A stretch of 64,000 bases of DNA, from NCBI RefSeq assembly GCF_001440345.1, contig NZ_LJYX01000021.1:62001-126000 (forward strand). The letters are read 5' to 3'. Shown here one piece after another: positions 16,245 to 24,350 of this stretch. The position numbers and the translations under genes were made by a program. Numbering within the stretch: the first letter of the stretch is position 1; every line of letters begins with the position of its first letter. This stretch comes from Colwellia sp. TT2012 (GTDB taxonomy: Bacteria; Pseudomonadota; Gammaproteobacteria; Enterobacterales; Alteromonadaceae). Under the pieces are notes generated by a model, which saw nothing but the letters and a program-made list of their open reading frames with translations, was not told the DNA's origin and searched no databases.

Positions 16245-19200
16245 ATGAGTCTCATCAACAATAAAGTCATGAGTCTGTCTATGTTAATGGTGCTATGTGC
16301 ATCACTAACGGCTATAGCAGGAAAGCAAACGTCGGATAATGGCCTTGCTAAAGAATTAAAAATAAAGGCAAGTAAACAGGCCTCGCCGGTGAAACCAAAA
16401 ACGCTTGTTAAGGGCAATACCCTAGCAAAAAGTTTACTGAAAAGTCGTAATGTTCATCAGTCTCGCGTTAGTGCAGCAAATCAAGTTTGTGCCATTGATG
16501 AAAACGGTCAGGATTGGAGTAAATTACAAAAAAAATTAACTAAAGAGCTTAAACAATTTACCTTGTCAGCTAGCAAGACCCGTAGATCGTTATCAAGTAG
16601 ATCTTTGGCAACTAGCCGTATGGCTAGAACCAGCACCTTAGCGGCAACTTCTGGTGTAGCCGACAATGGTGTAGCGGGACGTTATTATATTCCGGTAGTT
16701 TTTCATGTTTATGGAGCAGATTTCACCTGTGATGATGCCGCCCAAAGCTGCTTAACCGATGCAAAAATAGTTGATGCACTACAACGCCTTAATGAAGATT
16801 TTCAAGGCACCAATACCCAAGATGGCCCGATTGCTCCACAGTTTCAAGCTATTCGTGACAACTTAAATGTTGAGTTTGTTTTAGCTAAGAAATCTCCAAC
16901 GGGTGCTGACACCACAGGTATTGTACGTTACGGGCGTGAGCAAGCAGGTTATGGTAATGGCGCTGGCGCTGATACGGCCATTGCAGGGGATGCTTGGGAT
17001 AACTTTAAGTACATGAACGTTTATATTATGAACGACTTGTATGATGATGGTTCAACCAATAACTCAGGCGTTGCTTGGTATCCTGATGTAGCAATGAGCC
17101 AAGCCAACACCTCGCGCGTGGTTTATAACGGTTGGTATGTTGGTGATAATACCGATGAAAATTTCCGTTCGGTATTAACCCATGAGTTTGGCCATTGGTT
17201 GAATCTACCACATACCTTTGCCGATAATAGCTGTTCATTAGAAAACGAAACCTTTTGTGCTTTAACCGGCGATAGAAGCTGTGATACACCACAAATGTCG
17301 TTATCAACTGACATGTATGAAAACTCGAAAAACTGTCTTGGTCAGCCGACCAACACCGAAAACTTCATGCACTATACCAGCAATTATGCCATGTTTACTC
17401 AAGGGCAAGTAGCACGTATGACCGCTGCTTTACATGGCGACGCACGGGCAACACTTTGGTCCAATGACAACCTAATTGCTACCGGTTTAACAGCTTACAC
17501 CAGCAATGCTGATCATCCGTGGGATGGTATTTCAGGTACGGATAATGGTCCAACGGGCGAGGTTATCGCTAGTTTTGATAACTTATCAGCAGAAATAGAT
17601 GCCATCGATACTTTTGTCGTTGATGTGCCTGATGGCACTGAAGCTTTGGCATTTTACTTATCTGGCTATAGCCAAGATCCTGATATGTATGTATCTGTTG
17701 GTCAAGCTTCGACTCTACAAACGGATGGTTCTTGGCAAGCAGATTATATTTCATTCTTGTCTGCAGCTACGCCAGAGTTTATTGGTGTCTTAGGACCAAA
17801 AACAACGGATTCATATCACGCCACAGTACATGCTTTTAGCGCTTACGATAAAGCTAACTTGCAAATATTAGCGGTTGAAGATCCTTTATTAGCTAAGGGA
17901 AATAAACGCTACCATGTTATTAAGCAAGCCGGTTTATGGTCAGCTGCAGGTATAGCGCCGAAAAACTATCAATTTACTATCCCTGATAGCGCTGAAAAAG
18001 TAGTTGTCGTTTTTGCCGGTGCTTACGGCGGTGATCCAGACATGTATGTTAGCCGCAATAAAGCCGTTGATACTCAAGCTGCTGATTGTGCGCCATTTAG
18101 CGCCGCTAAATTAGCTGAGTATTGTGAATTTGACCAAGGTGGCACCTTTAATATCTTAATCGACCCCTTTGCTGAGTATTGGGATGGCGAATTGCATGTG
18201 TATTATGAAACAAGTGATGATAGCAATCAGCCACCTTTCGCCATTACAGCACCAACTTATCAAGCAATGCTTGACCATGAAGTACACTTTAACGGTGACT
18301 CTTCAACAGATGTAGATGGCAAACTTGTTAGCTACCTTTGGGATTTTGGTAACGGTGAAAGTAGCACTGAAATTAATCCAGTTTATGTTTATAACCAACT
18401 AGGTCAATACAACGCCAGCTTAACGGTTACTGATAACATGGGTATCAGTAGTACTACTAATACGGTTGTTAATATCACTTTATACAATCCAAACGATGCG
18501 GTGTTATGTGACGGTTGTAGTCGTGTTTATTTAACCGAAGAAATAGGTTTATCTGCGGCTAAAGGTAGTGAACCCCGTACTTATAAATTCAGTGTACCCA
18601 CTGCTGCATCTCTGGTAGTGATTGAAATTGTTGCCGGTTCAAATGGAGATCCAGATTTACATGTGAGTCAAAACAAAGCGGTATCTATTGAATCCTTTAC
18701 TTGTCGTCCTTGGGACGGTCCAGGTGCATTAGAAAGCTGTCAGTTCACAGAGGGTGGCATATTTAATGTCATGATTGACCCTTTTGATGCTTACAGTGAC
18801 GTTACCTTTAAAGCGTATTACGACATTAGAGATGATGCCGACCATTCAATGCCTAACGAGTTGCCAATTGCGCAAGCAGGTGCAAGTTATACCGGTTTTA
18901 CCGGCAATGCCTTAACGCTGAGTAGTGCCGGTTCAATGGATGAAGATGGTCACATTGTTAGCTACTTGTGGAACTTAGGTGACGGTAATACTAGTGACTT
19001 AGAAAATCCTCAGCATAACTATGCACAAGCGGGTCAATATAACATTAGCTTAACGGTTACCGATAACGATGGCGCAATGGCTACCGCTACAGCGACAGTT
19101 ATTATTAACCCTGCGGGTGATATGGATGGCGACGGTGATGTTGACAGACTTGATATTCGCGCTTTTGGTTTAGCGCTTCGTCGTGGACAAGCGTTAGATG

Positions 19201-19934
19201 CATCATTTGACTTAAATGGTGACGGTATCATTAACTCTCGTGATGTTAGATTAATGAGAAGTTTATGTTCTTATGATCGCTGTAGCTCAATTGCACCACC
19301 ACCACAACCACCAACAGCAGTTGCTACGGGCAATGATAACGTAGAGCAATTTAACTCTATAACCTTTAGTAGTGCCGGTTCAAATGATCAATACGGACGC
19401 ATTGTGAGTTATTCATGGGATTTTGGTGACGGTGCAACAAGTAACCAAACCAACCCGAGCCATAGCTTTGAACAAGTAGGTAGCTTCAACGTAACACTGA
19501 CCGTAACGGACAATGATGGTATGACAGCAACAGATACTATTGCCCTTAATGTAAATTACGGACCATTAGCTGATAGCTGTGCAGCTCAGCCAGCTTTTGT
19601 TGATGGCACGTTAGAAGCAGGCAGTGTTACTTGTTTAGGTGCAGACAGCAGCCAAAGCTTCTCAGTACCTGATATTAATAACCATCAAAGCATCGCGATT
19701 ACTGTTGCCCATGGCACGGGTGATTTATCACTGTATTACCGTAATAGCGGCTGGGTAAACCTTAATAATGGCGGTTTTGATGCCTCTTCAACTGAAGCAA
19801 ATAATCAAGCTTGTATCTACCTTGAGTTAACGCCAGAAATGGATTACTGGAGTTATATAGAGCTTACCGGTGCCAGCTCTGGCGCAACCATAGTGGTTGA
19901 TTTTGATGTTCAGGGTTGTCGCCCTGCTCAATAA
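16245..19934 (+). CDS. Secreted M43-like metallopeptidase with PKD domains and internal dockerin
   Basis: This 1229-residue exoenzyme has a signal peptide (about 1-26), a propeptide-like basic region (27-145) and a zinc peptidase domain. HEFGHWLNLPH (313-323) gives the HExxHxxxxxH ligands, and NFMHYTSN (Met-turn M375) completes the M43/pappalysin-type site. After it come pre-peptidase C-terminal-like beta domains (about 440-540, 551-656 and 751-860), PKD domains (about 664-747, 872-956 and 1022-1105, each with WDFG(N/D)G or WNLGDG and LTVTDN) and a last beta domain (1106-1229). At 958-1014 is a dockerin with two calcium loops (DMDGDGDVDRLD and DLNGDGIINSRD). It lies between PKD domains rather than at the end. 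The likely substrate is extracellular protein. A cohesin-like gene follows. Confidence 0.88.
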   Translation: MSLINNKVMSLSMLMVLCASLTAIAGKQTSDNGLAKELKIKASKQASPVKPKTLVKGNTLAKSLLKSRNVHQSRVSAANQVCAIDENGQDWSKLQKKLTKELKQFTLSASKTRRSLSSRSLATSRMARTSTLAATSGVADNGVAGRYYIPVVFHVYGADFTCDDAAQSCLTDAKIVDALQRLNEDFQGTNTQDGPIAPQFQAIRDNLNVEFVLAKKSPTGADTTGIVRYGREQAGYGNGAGADTAIAGDAWDNFKYMNVYIMNDLYDDGSTNNSGVAWYPDVAMSQANTSRVVYNGWYVGDNTDENFRSVLTHEFGHWLNLPHTFADNSCSLENETFCALTGDRSCDTPQMSLSTDMYENSKNCLGQPTNTENFMHYTSNYAMFTQGQVARMTAALHGDARATLWSNDNLIATGLTAYTSNADHPWDGISGTDNGPTGEVIASFDNLSAEIDAIDTFVVDVPDGTEALAFYLSGYSQDPDMYVSVGQASTLQTDGSWQADYISFLSAATPEFIGVLGPKTTDSYHATVHAFSAYDKANLQILAVEDPLLAKGNKRYHVIKQAGLWSAAGIAPKNYQFTIPDSAEKVVVVFAGAYGGDPDMYVSRNKAVDTQAADCAPFSAAKLAEYCEFDQGGTFNILIDPFAEYWDGELHVYYETSDDSNQPPFAITAPTYQAMLDHEVHFNGDSSTDVDGKLVSYLWDFGNGESSTEINPVYVYNQLGQYNASLTVTDNMGISSTTNTVVNITLYNPNDAVLCDGCSRVYLTEEIGLSAAKGSEPRTYKFSVPTAASLVVIEIVAGSNGDPDLHVSQNKAVSIESFTCRPWDGPGALESCQFTEGGIFNVMIDPFDAYSDVTFKAYYDIRDDADHSMPNELPIAQAGASYTGFTGNALTLSSAGSMDEDGHIVSYLWNLGDGNTSDLENPQHNYAQAGQYNISLTVTDNDGAMATATATVIINPAGDMDGDGDVDRLDIRAFGLALRRGQALDASFDLNGDGIINSRDVRLMRSLCSYDRCSSIAPPPQPPTAVATGNDNVEQFNSITFSSAGSNDQYGRIVSYSWDFGDGATSNQTNPSHSFEQVGSFNVTLTVTDNDGMTATDTIALNVNYGPLADSCAAQPAFVDGTLEAGSVTCLGADSSQSFSVPDINNHQSIAITVAHGTGDLSLYYRNSGWVNLNNGGFDASSTEANNQACIYLELTPEMDYWSYIELTGASSGATIVVDFDVQGCRPAQ
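19116..19286 (+). other. Dockerin domain segment in the M43-like peptidase
   Basis: Codes for residues 958-1014 of the enzyme. By my count, 46 of 57 residues are identical to the dockerin of the M9-like enzyme (23955-24131). The DNA differs at many third positions, so the protein sequence has been kept by selection rather than by recent copying. Both end in a CxYDRCS motif that could add a disulphide. Confidence 0.85.
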
Positions 19935-19952
19935 AACTCACATCTAAAAAAT

Positions 19953-19985
19953 AAAAGAAGCCAGTCATGTGGCTGGCTTCTTTTT
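19953..19985 (+). terminator. Intrinsic terminator after the M43-like gene
   Basis: GAAGCCAG (19957-19964) pairs with CTGGCTTC (19973-19980), with an A tract before and five T after. It separates the peptidase transcript from the cohesin-like gene starting 61 bases later. Confidence 0.85.
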
Positions 19986-20045
19986 AAACAATGAATAAAA
20001 TTTATTAATAACACTTCATAAAAATAACTATATAAAGGAAAAACC

Positions 20046-20600
20046 ATGAAAAAATTTATTGCTATGCTTACTTTACTTATCGGCTTTAATGCTAATGCTG
20101 GCTTATTAACTATCGACTTTTCAGCTGATGAGGTTTCAGTAGGCGAATCAGTATTGGTTACTATTAGTGCTACTGATTTTGAAGAAAGCACATACTTTGG
20201 TTTTAACTTTAACTTTGATAACTCTGGGATGATTTACCAAGAAAGTTCATTAACTAGTGGTCTAGATTTAAGTATAGATACCCCTATGCTTGACGGCCTA
20301 GAAGTAGTGACTGAAGCTTTTGGCTTAAATTTCAATTTTTTATCGGATGACCCTTCAATATTTGCAGCAGGTAACTTTGTACTTGCTAGTTTTAATTTGA
20401 TTGCTGATGCCACAGGCTCATTTGATTTCTCAATCTCAGATCTTTATGACGATTGGAGTTTTGTTGATCACACTGTCGCTTTTTCTGGTGCTGACTCAGT
20501 GAATGTGACTGCTGCTGTAGCGGTATCTGAGCCTAGTGCTGCATTTATGATGATGTTAGCTGGTTTTGCTTTAGTTAGCAGCCGTCGTAAAGCTAAGTAA
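20046..20600 (+). CDS. Cohesin-like domain protein with PEP-CTERM anchor signal
   Basis: The 184-residue protein has a signal peptide (1-18, MKKFIAMLTLLIGFNANA), a beta-rich domain (20-155) and a PEP-CTERM tail (161-184): SEPSAAFMMMLAGFALV followed by SSRRKAK. The domain follows the cohesin pattern: FSADEVSVGESVLVTISATD (strand 1 with the VGE/VGD turn), FGFNFNFDNSGMIYQESS, then FAAGNFVLASFNLIADATGS (like the FATIxFKxxxxAxxG region of cohesins). In PEP-CTERM proteins the tail is recognised by an exosortase and the protein is anchored or processed at the surface. The tail has SEP rather than PEP. AAAGGAAAAACC precedes the ATG. Dockerin enzymes flank it on both sides. No exosortase gene is in the window. 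Confidence 0.75.
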   Translation: MKKFIAMLTLLIGFNANAGLLTIDFSADEVSVGESVLVTISATDFEESTYFGFNFNFDNSGMIYQESSLTSGLDLSIDTPMLDGLEVVTEAFGLNFNFLSDDPSIFAAGNFVLASFNLIADATGSFDFSISDLYDDWSFVDHTVAFSGADSVNVTAAVAVSEPSAAFMMMLAGFALVSSRRKAK

Positions 20601-20680
20601 CTCATCACATATATAGCGAAGTAAACCGCTAAATAAACGCCTACAAAAGTAAAATAGTAATACATGGATGTATTTTTTCA

Positions 20681-20710
20681 CCGAGAAAGTTGTTTTGGCA
20701 GCTTTCTCGG
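20681..20710 (+). terminator. Hairpin after the cohesin-like gene
   Basis: CCGAGAAAG (20681-20689) and CTTTCTCGG (20702-20710) are perfect 9-base arms followed by TTCAT. The T tract is short, so some transcription may read on into the M9-like gene at 20802. Confidence 0.6.
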
Positions 20711-20801
20711 TTCATAGATGCTCCTACCTTGAAAACTATAAAACTCATATAAATCAATTAAAAATCAATTAAAAACAACAAAAATTGAAATAGGTCTTAC
20801 A

Positions 20802-23800
20802 ATGAAATTTTTACCTAAAAAGTCGCTACTTGCTAGCGCACTGTTACTGTCGATGAATATCGCCAATGTCCAAGCTGTAGAAATGTGTGGCGAGAAAACA
20901 TTGCCACGTCAAGGCGAAGTTCCCGCTAACGAAATACACTGTATGACTGATTATGGTCATTACTTATATGTCGATGTTCCTTATGATAATAGCGATGTAA
21001 CCATTACTACTTCGGGTGGTACTTTTACTGGCTCTGATGCTGATATTTCTCTTTATACAGGAACTTGGTGGGGTGACGGAACTATCGAAGCGACTAGCGC
21101 TAACCCTGATACCAACGATGAAAGTATTTCATTTGTATCACATGCTGGTAAACGTTACTTCCACATTGGCGGTAACATTCAACAAACCAGTATAATTATT
21201 AACATTAGCGGTGGTGATATTCCAGAGCCGCCACCACCTATGGGGGAATATAATAATGATTACCCTACAAGTACTGCTATTAGCGTACCTGCAGCACTTA
21301 TTACGGCTAAAGCCCAGTATGGCGCTAGCATTAGTGAAATATTAGCCTCTGATTATAGTGGTTTTAAAGACATTGCCGGCGCTGTGAACGACCCAATCAC
21401 TGATGTTTCACAAGCTATTCATTATCTTGCTGAAGCAGATGATTTAGCCGATCCGGACCTTAACCAGTTATTATACTTTTTAGCCACTTATAAATATTAT
21501 GCTGAGCAAATGACGGACTCAGAAGCACAAGCGTTAAGCACTGCATTATTAGCGGTTACCCAAATGACCGGTTTTGTCAGTCCTGCCGGTAGCGTAATAC
21601 AAGAAGGTTATGCTTATGCATTAACAAACTTAGAACGCTACTCGGGCGCAGCATTTTATAAAGATCAATTACCGCATTTATTAGGCCTTATTCAATACTA
21701 TTCATTACAAAGTAACCCATTCGCTATCAGCAATGCTGGTGATACCACTATGGCATTAATGGGCGCTATTGCTTCTGCCGCCTATTATGGTGATGCTCCA
21801 GTTAAAGCCACGTATAACGAGAATATGTTAGATGTATTATCTGTTATGCGCTCATTTATATTTATAGGTGAAACTTCACTTGATATGCGCTGGTCTGCTG
21901 AAGATGACAGAAAATGGATAATGCCTCATTCGTTTAATGCCATGGGTAAAATTTCCACTATTGCTACCGATGAAGCTAAAGCCCGTTTTGACAGTACTAT
22001 TCTAGAAGCTCACGGTAAAGTTACTGGTGATATTTCACAAGAAACAGCAAGCATTATTGTGACTAAGAATTATCTAGATAACGCTGGCCGTAGTTGTGAA
22101 GAAGGCGATGCCTTATTTGGTAGCTGTATTGTGCCACCTAAAGTAGCAGATATTTTAACGGTAAATCATGCTTGTACTGATAACATTACTATACGTGCAC
22201 AAAGCTCAATCAGCCCAGCAACGCTTGCACAATCATGTGCAGATATGGCACTACAAGAAAGCGAATTTCATGCCTTCTTTAATACTGCCGGCATTCCCGT
22301 AACTGGCGATTTAAATGAACACATCGAAGTAGTTGCTTTTGCTAGCCCTGAAGATTATGAAAAATATGCTGGCGAATTTTTTGGTATCAGTACTGATAAC
22401 GGCGGTATGTATTTAGAAGGCACACCAACAGCTCAAGGTAACCAAGCTCGTTTTATTGCCATGCAATGCCCTGATTCTTGGCTTGGTGGCTCATGCCAGT
22501 ACATTGATCAAATATATAACCTAAGACATGAATTTACTCATTATCTTGACGGTCGTTATATTAAAGCCGGCTCTTATGGTAATTTTGATTATGCCGTGGC
22601 TTGGGCAGAAGGCATGGCTGAGTACATGGCTATGGGTAATGAACATCCCCGTACCCTAGCGACTTTACAAGGTGAAACCATTCCTCCTTTATATAACATC
22701 GTATTTATGGATTATGAGTACGATGACTTATATCAATGGGGCTATTTTGCCATGCGTTATTTAGGTGAACAGCATAAAGACGATTTAAACCTTATCGTTG
22801 CCGCCTTACAATCAGGCAATAACAATGCTTATGTTGCTACACTTAAAGAGGTAGTACTGCGCACAGCTTCAGGATTTGAAACTTTTGTACTAGCAAACTC
22901 TGAAACAGTGGCGCCAATCGCTGCACAAATGCCGGCAGCTGATACCATTGGCAGCTGTGACTTAGTCCAGCAATATCCGCGTTATTATGATGCCAGTAAA
23001 ACTAACTTTACCTTTACTAACACCACAGATACGCCAGTTTCACTATTCTGGGTAAATAGTACTACCGGTAAAACTAACTTTGGCAAAAACTATAAAACCT
23101 TAAACCATGGTGATACTTACACATCAGCCAGTTGGACGGTAGGCGATCGCATGATGTTAAGCGATAACAACATGAATTGTTTGGGTGTTGCGGTAATGGC
23201 AGCAGATGACAATACTTTCACCATTACAGCTGATTTAGTGAAAGATGTTATTGTTGATGAAATCCCTGAATTAAACCAAATGGGCAGTTGTGACTTAGCA
23301 CTACCTCATTTGATCATGGATGAATCACATCAATTCACTATTACCAATACCTCTGATACACCGGTACGCTTATTTAGAATTGATAATACCACAGGTGAAA
23401 TTATTACTACCAGTGGTGCCAATGACTTTACCCACGGCTATGGCATATTAGCGCCTGGGGCAAGTTATAGTAACGATGTTTGGTATGGTGACCGTCGCTT
23501 AATGGTGACTGACAGCAATTTAAATTGCTTAAGTATAGGTGTATTAAATAATGCGGTAAGTAGCTTTACGGTTGATGAAACCATTGTTGCTAAAGCCGCT
23601 ACACCAGAGGTTATTCCAGCAGCAAATGTTATTGGTAGCTGTGCGTTACAAGCGCCTCATTTGGTTGGTCCATTTGAAAGTGATTTCTCTTTTGTTAATA
23701 ACAGCGATCACACTGTGCGAGTTTATCGTGTTGATAATGTTACTGGTGAGCTAAGTGAGAGCTTTGGTTTTACCACACTAGCAAAAGGTGAGACTTACGA

Positions 23801-24152
23801 CAGTATCGCTACTTGGAAATGGTTTGGTAACCGTCGTGCCGCTATTACTGATGAAAGTGGACATTGTGCTGGTGTGGCTGTGATGACAGAAGAAGATACT
23901 AGTAACGATTATGAAATTACTAATGTGCTTTTTGAACCCAATGTACCTGATGTTGTCATTGGCGATATGGACAACGATGGCGATGTTGACAGAATTGACA
24001 TCAGAGCGTTTGGTTTAGCACTTCGCCGTGGTGAAGATCTCCATATATCATTTGATTTAAATGCAGATGGCGTTATCAATTCACGCGATGTGAGATTAAT
24101 GAGAGGCATTTGTACTTACGATCGTTGTAGTGAAAACCCAACACCGGAGTAA
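20802..24152 (+). CDS. Secreted M9 collagenase-like metallopeptidase with three VHL-like repeats and dockerin
   Basis: This 1116-residue enzyme has a signal peptide (1-25), a beta domain (about 28-137), a Pro-rich linker (PEPPPP, 141-146), a helical M9 activator region (about 150-430) and the catalytic part. HEFTHYLDGRY (H576, E577, H580) with WAEGMAEY (E603) is the collagenase zinc site. Three repeats follow (about 715-815, 825-925, 943-1045), each starting with GSC(D/A)L and containing FxxxNxxDxxVxLFxVxxxTG and a closing NCLGVAVM-like strand. They resemble pVHL beta domains. Residues 1052-1110 are a dockerin (DMDNDGDVDRID and DLNADGVINSRD) almost identical to that of the M43-like enzyme. 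The likely substrates are collagen-like or other matrix proteins. A terminator follows. Confidence 0.88.
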   Translation: MKFLPKKSLLASALLLSMNIANVQAVEMCGEKTLPRQGEVPANEIHCMTDYGHYLYVDVPYDNSDVTITTSGGTFTGSDADISLYTGTWWGDGTIEATSANPDTNDESISFVSHAGKRYFHIGGNIQQTSIIINISGGDIPEPPPPMGEYNNDYPTSTAISVPAALITAKAQYGASISEILASDYSGFKDIAGAVNDPITDVSQAIHYLAEADDLADPDLNQLLYFLATYKYYAEQMTDSEAQALSTALLAVTQMTGFVSPAGSVIQEGYAYALTNLERYSGAAFYKDQLPHLLGLIQYYSLQSNPFAISNAGDTTMALMGAIASAAYYGDAPVKATYNENMLDVLSVMRSFIFIGETSLDMRWSAEDDRKWIMPHSFNAMGKISTIATDEAKARFDSTILEAHGKVTGDISQETASIIVTKNYLDNAGRSCEEGDALFGSCIVPPKVADILTVNHACTDNITIRAQSSISPATLAQSCADMALQESEFHAFFNTAGIPVTGDLNEHIEVVAFASPEDYEKYAGEFFGISTDNGGMYLEGTPTAQGNQARFIAMQCPDSWLGGSCQYIDQIYNLRHEFTHYLDGRYIKAGSYGNFDYAVAWAEGMAEYMAMGNEHPRTLATLQGETIPPLYNIVFMDYEYDDLYQWGYFAMRYLGEQHKDDLNLIVAALQSGNNNAYVATLKEVVLRTASGFETFVLANSETVAPIAAQMPAADTIGSCDLVQQYPRYYDASKTNFTFTNTTDTPVSLFWVNSTTGKTNFGKNYKTLNHGDTYTSASWTVGDRMMLSDNNMNCLGVAVMAADDNTFTITADLVKDVIVDEIPELNQMGSCDLALPHLIMDESHQFTITNTSDTPVRLFRIDNTTGEIITTSGANDFTHGYGILAPGASYSNDVWYGDRRLMVTDSNLNCLSIGVLNNAVSSFTVDETIVAKAATPEVIPAANVIGSCALQAPHLVGPFESDFSFVNNSDHTVRVYRVDNVTGELSESFGFTTLAKGETYDSIATWKWFGNRRAAITDESGHCAGVAVMTEEDTSNDYEITNVLFEPNVPDVVIGDMDNDGDVDRIDIRAFGLALRRGEDLHISFDLNADGVINSRDVRLMRGICTYDRCSENPTPE
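23955..24131 (+). other. Dockerin domain segment in the M9-like peptidase
   Basis: Codes for residues 1052-1110, six residues from the end of the enzyme. Two duplicated EF-hand-like calcium loops flank the shared core RAFGLALRRGE. Partner-contact positions after the loops (R-I and S-R) are nearly the same as in the M43-like enzyme (R-L and S-R), so both should bind the same cohesin. Confidence 0.85.
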
Positions 24153-24271
24153 TAGGTGAGATGGTAGCAATGTTAGCTAATTAGATATAAATAAACATTG
24201 CTACTGTTTTACTATTAAGTATTTATTGTTAAACATTTACCTTTAAAAATTTAACGGTAAATTACGGTTAT

Positions 24272-24301
24272 AAAAAAGTGGCTATTGTTAGCCACTTTTT
24301 T
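24272..24301. terminator. Bidirectional terminator between the M9-like gene and the RecQ-type gene
   Basis: AAAAAAGTGGCTA (24272-24284) and TAGCCACTTTTTT (24289-24301) are perfect 13-base arms around a TTGT loop. It serves the convergent genes on both strands. Confidence 0.95.
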
Positions 24302-24350
24302 CATTATCTACTTACAGTTAATTTATTTCTCGATATTTAGTTCGATAAAT

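Noticed and set aside
17026-17314. Two minus-strand frames within the M43-like peptidase gene
   Set aside because: Both are antisense shadows covering the catalytic site coding region.
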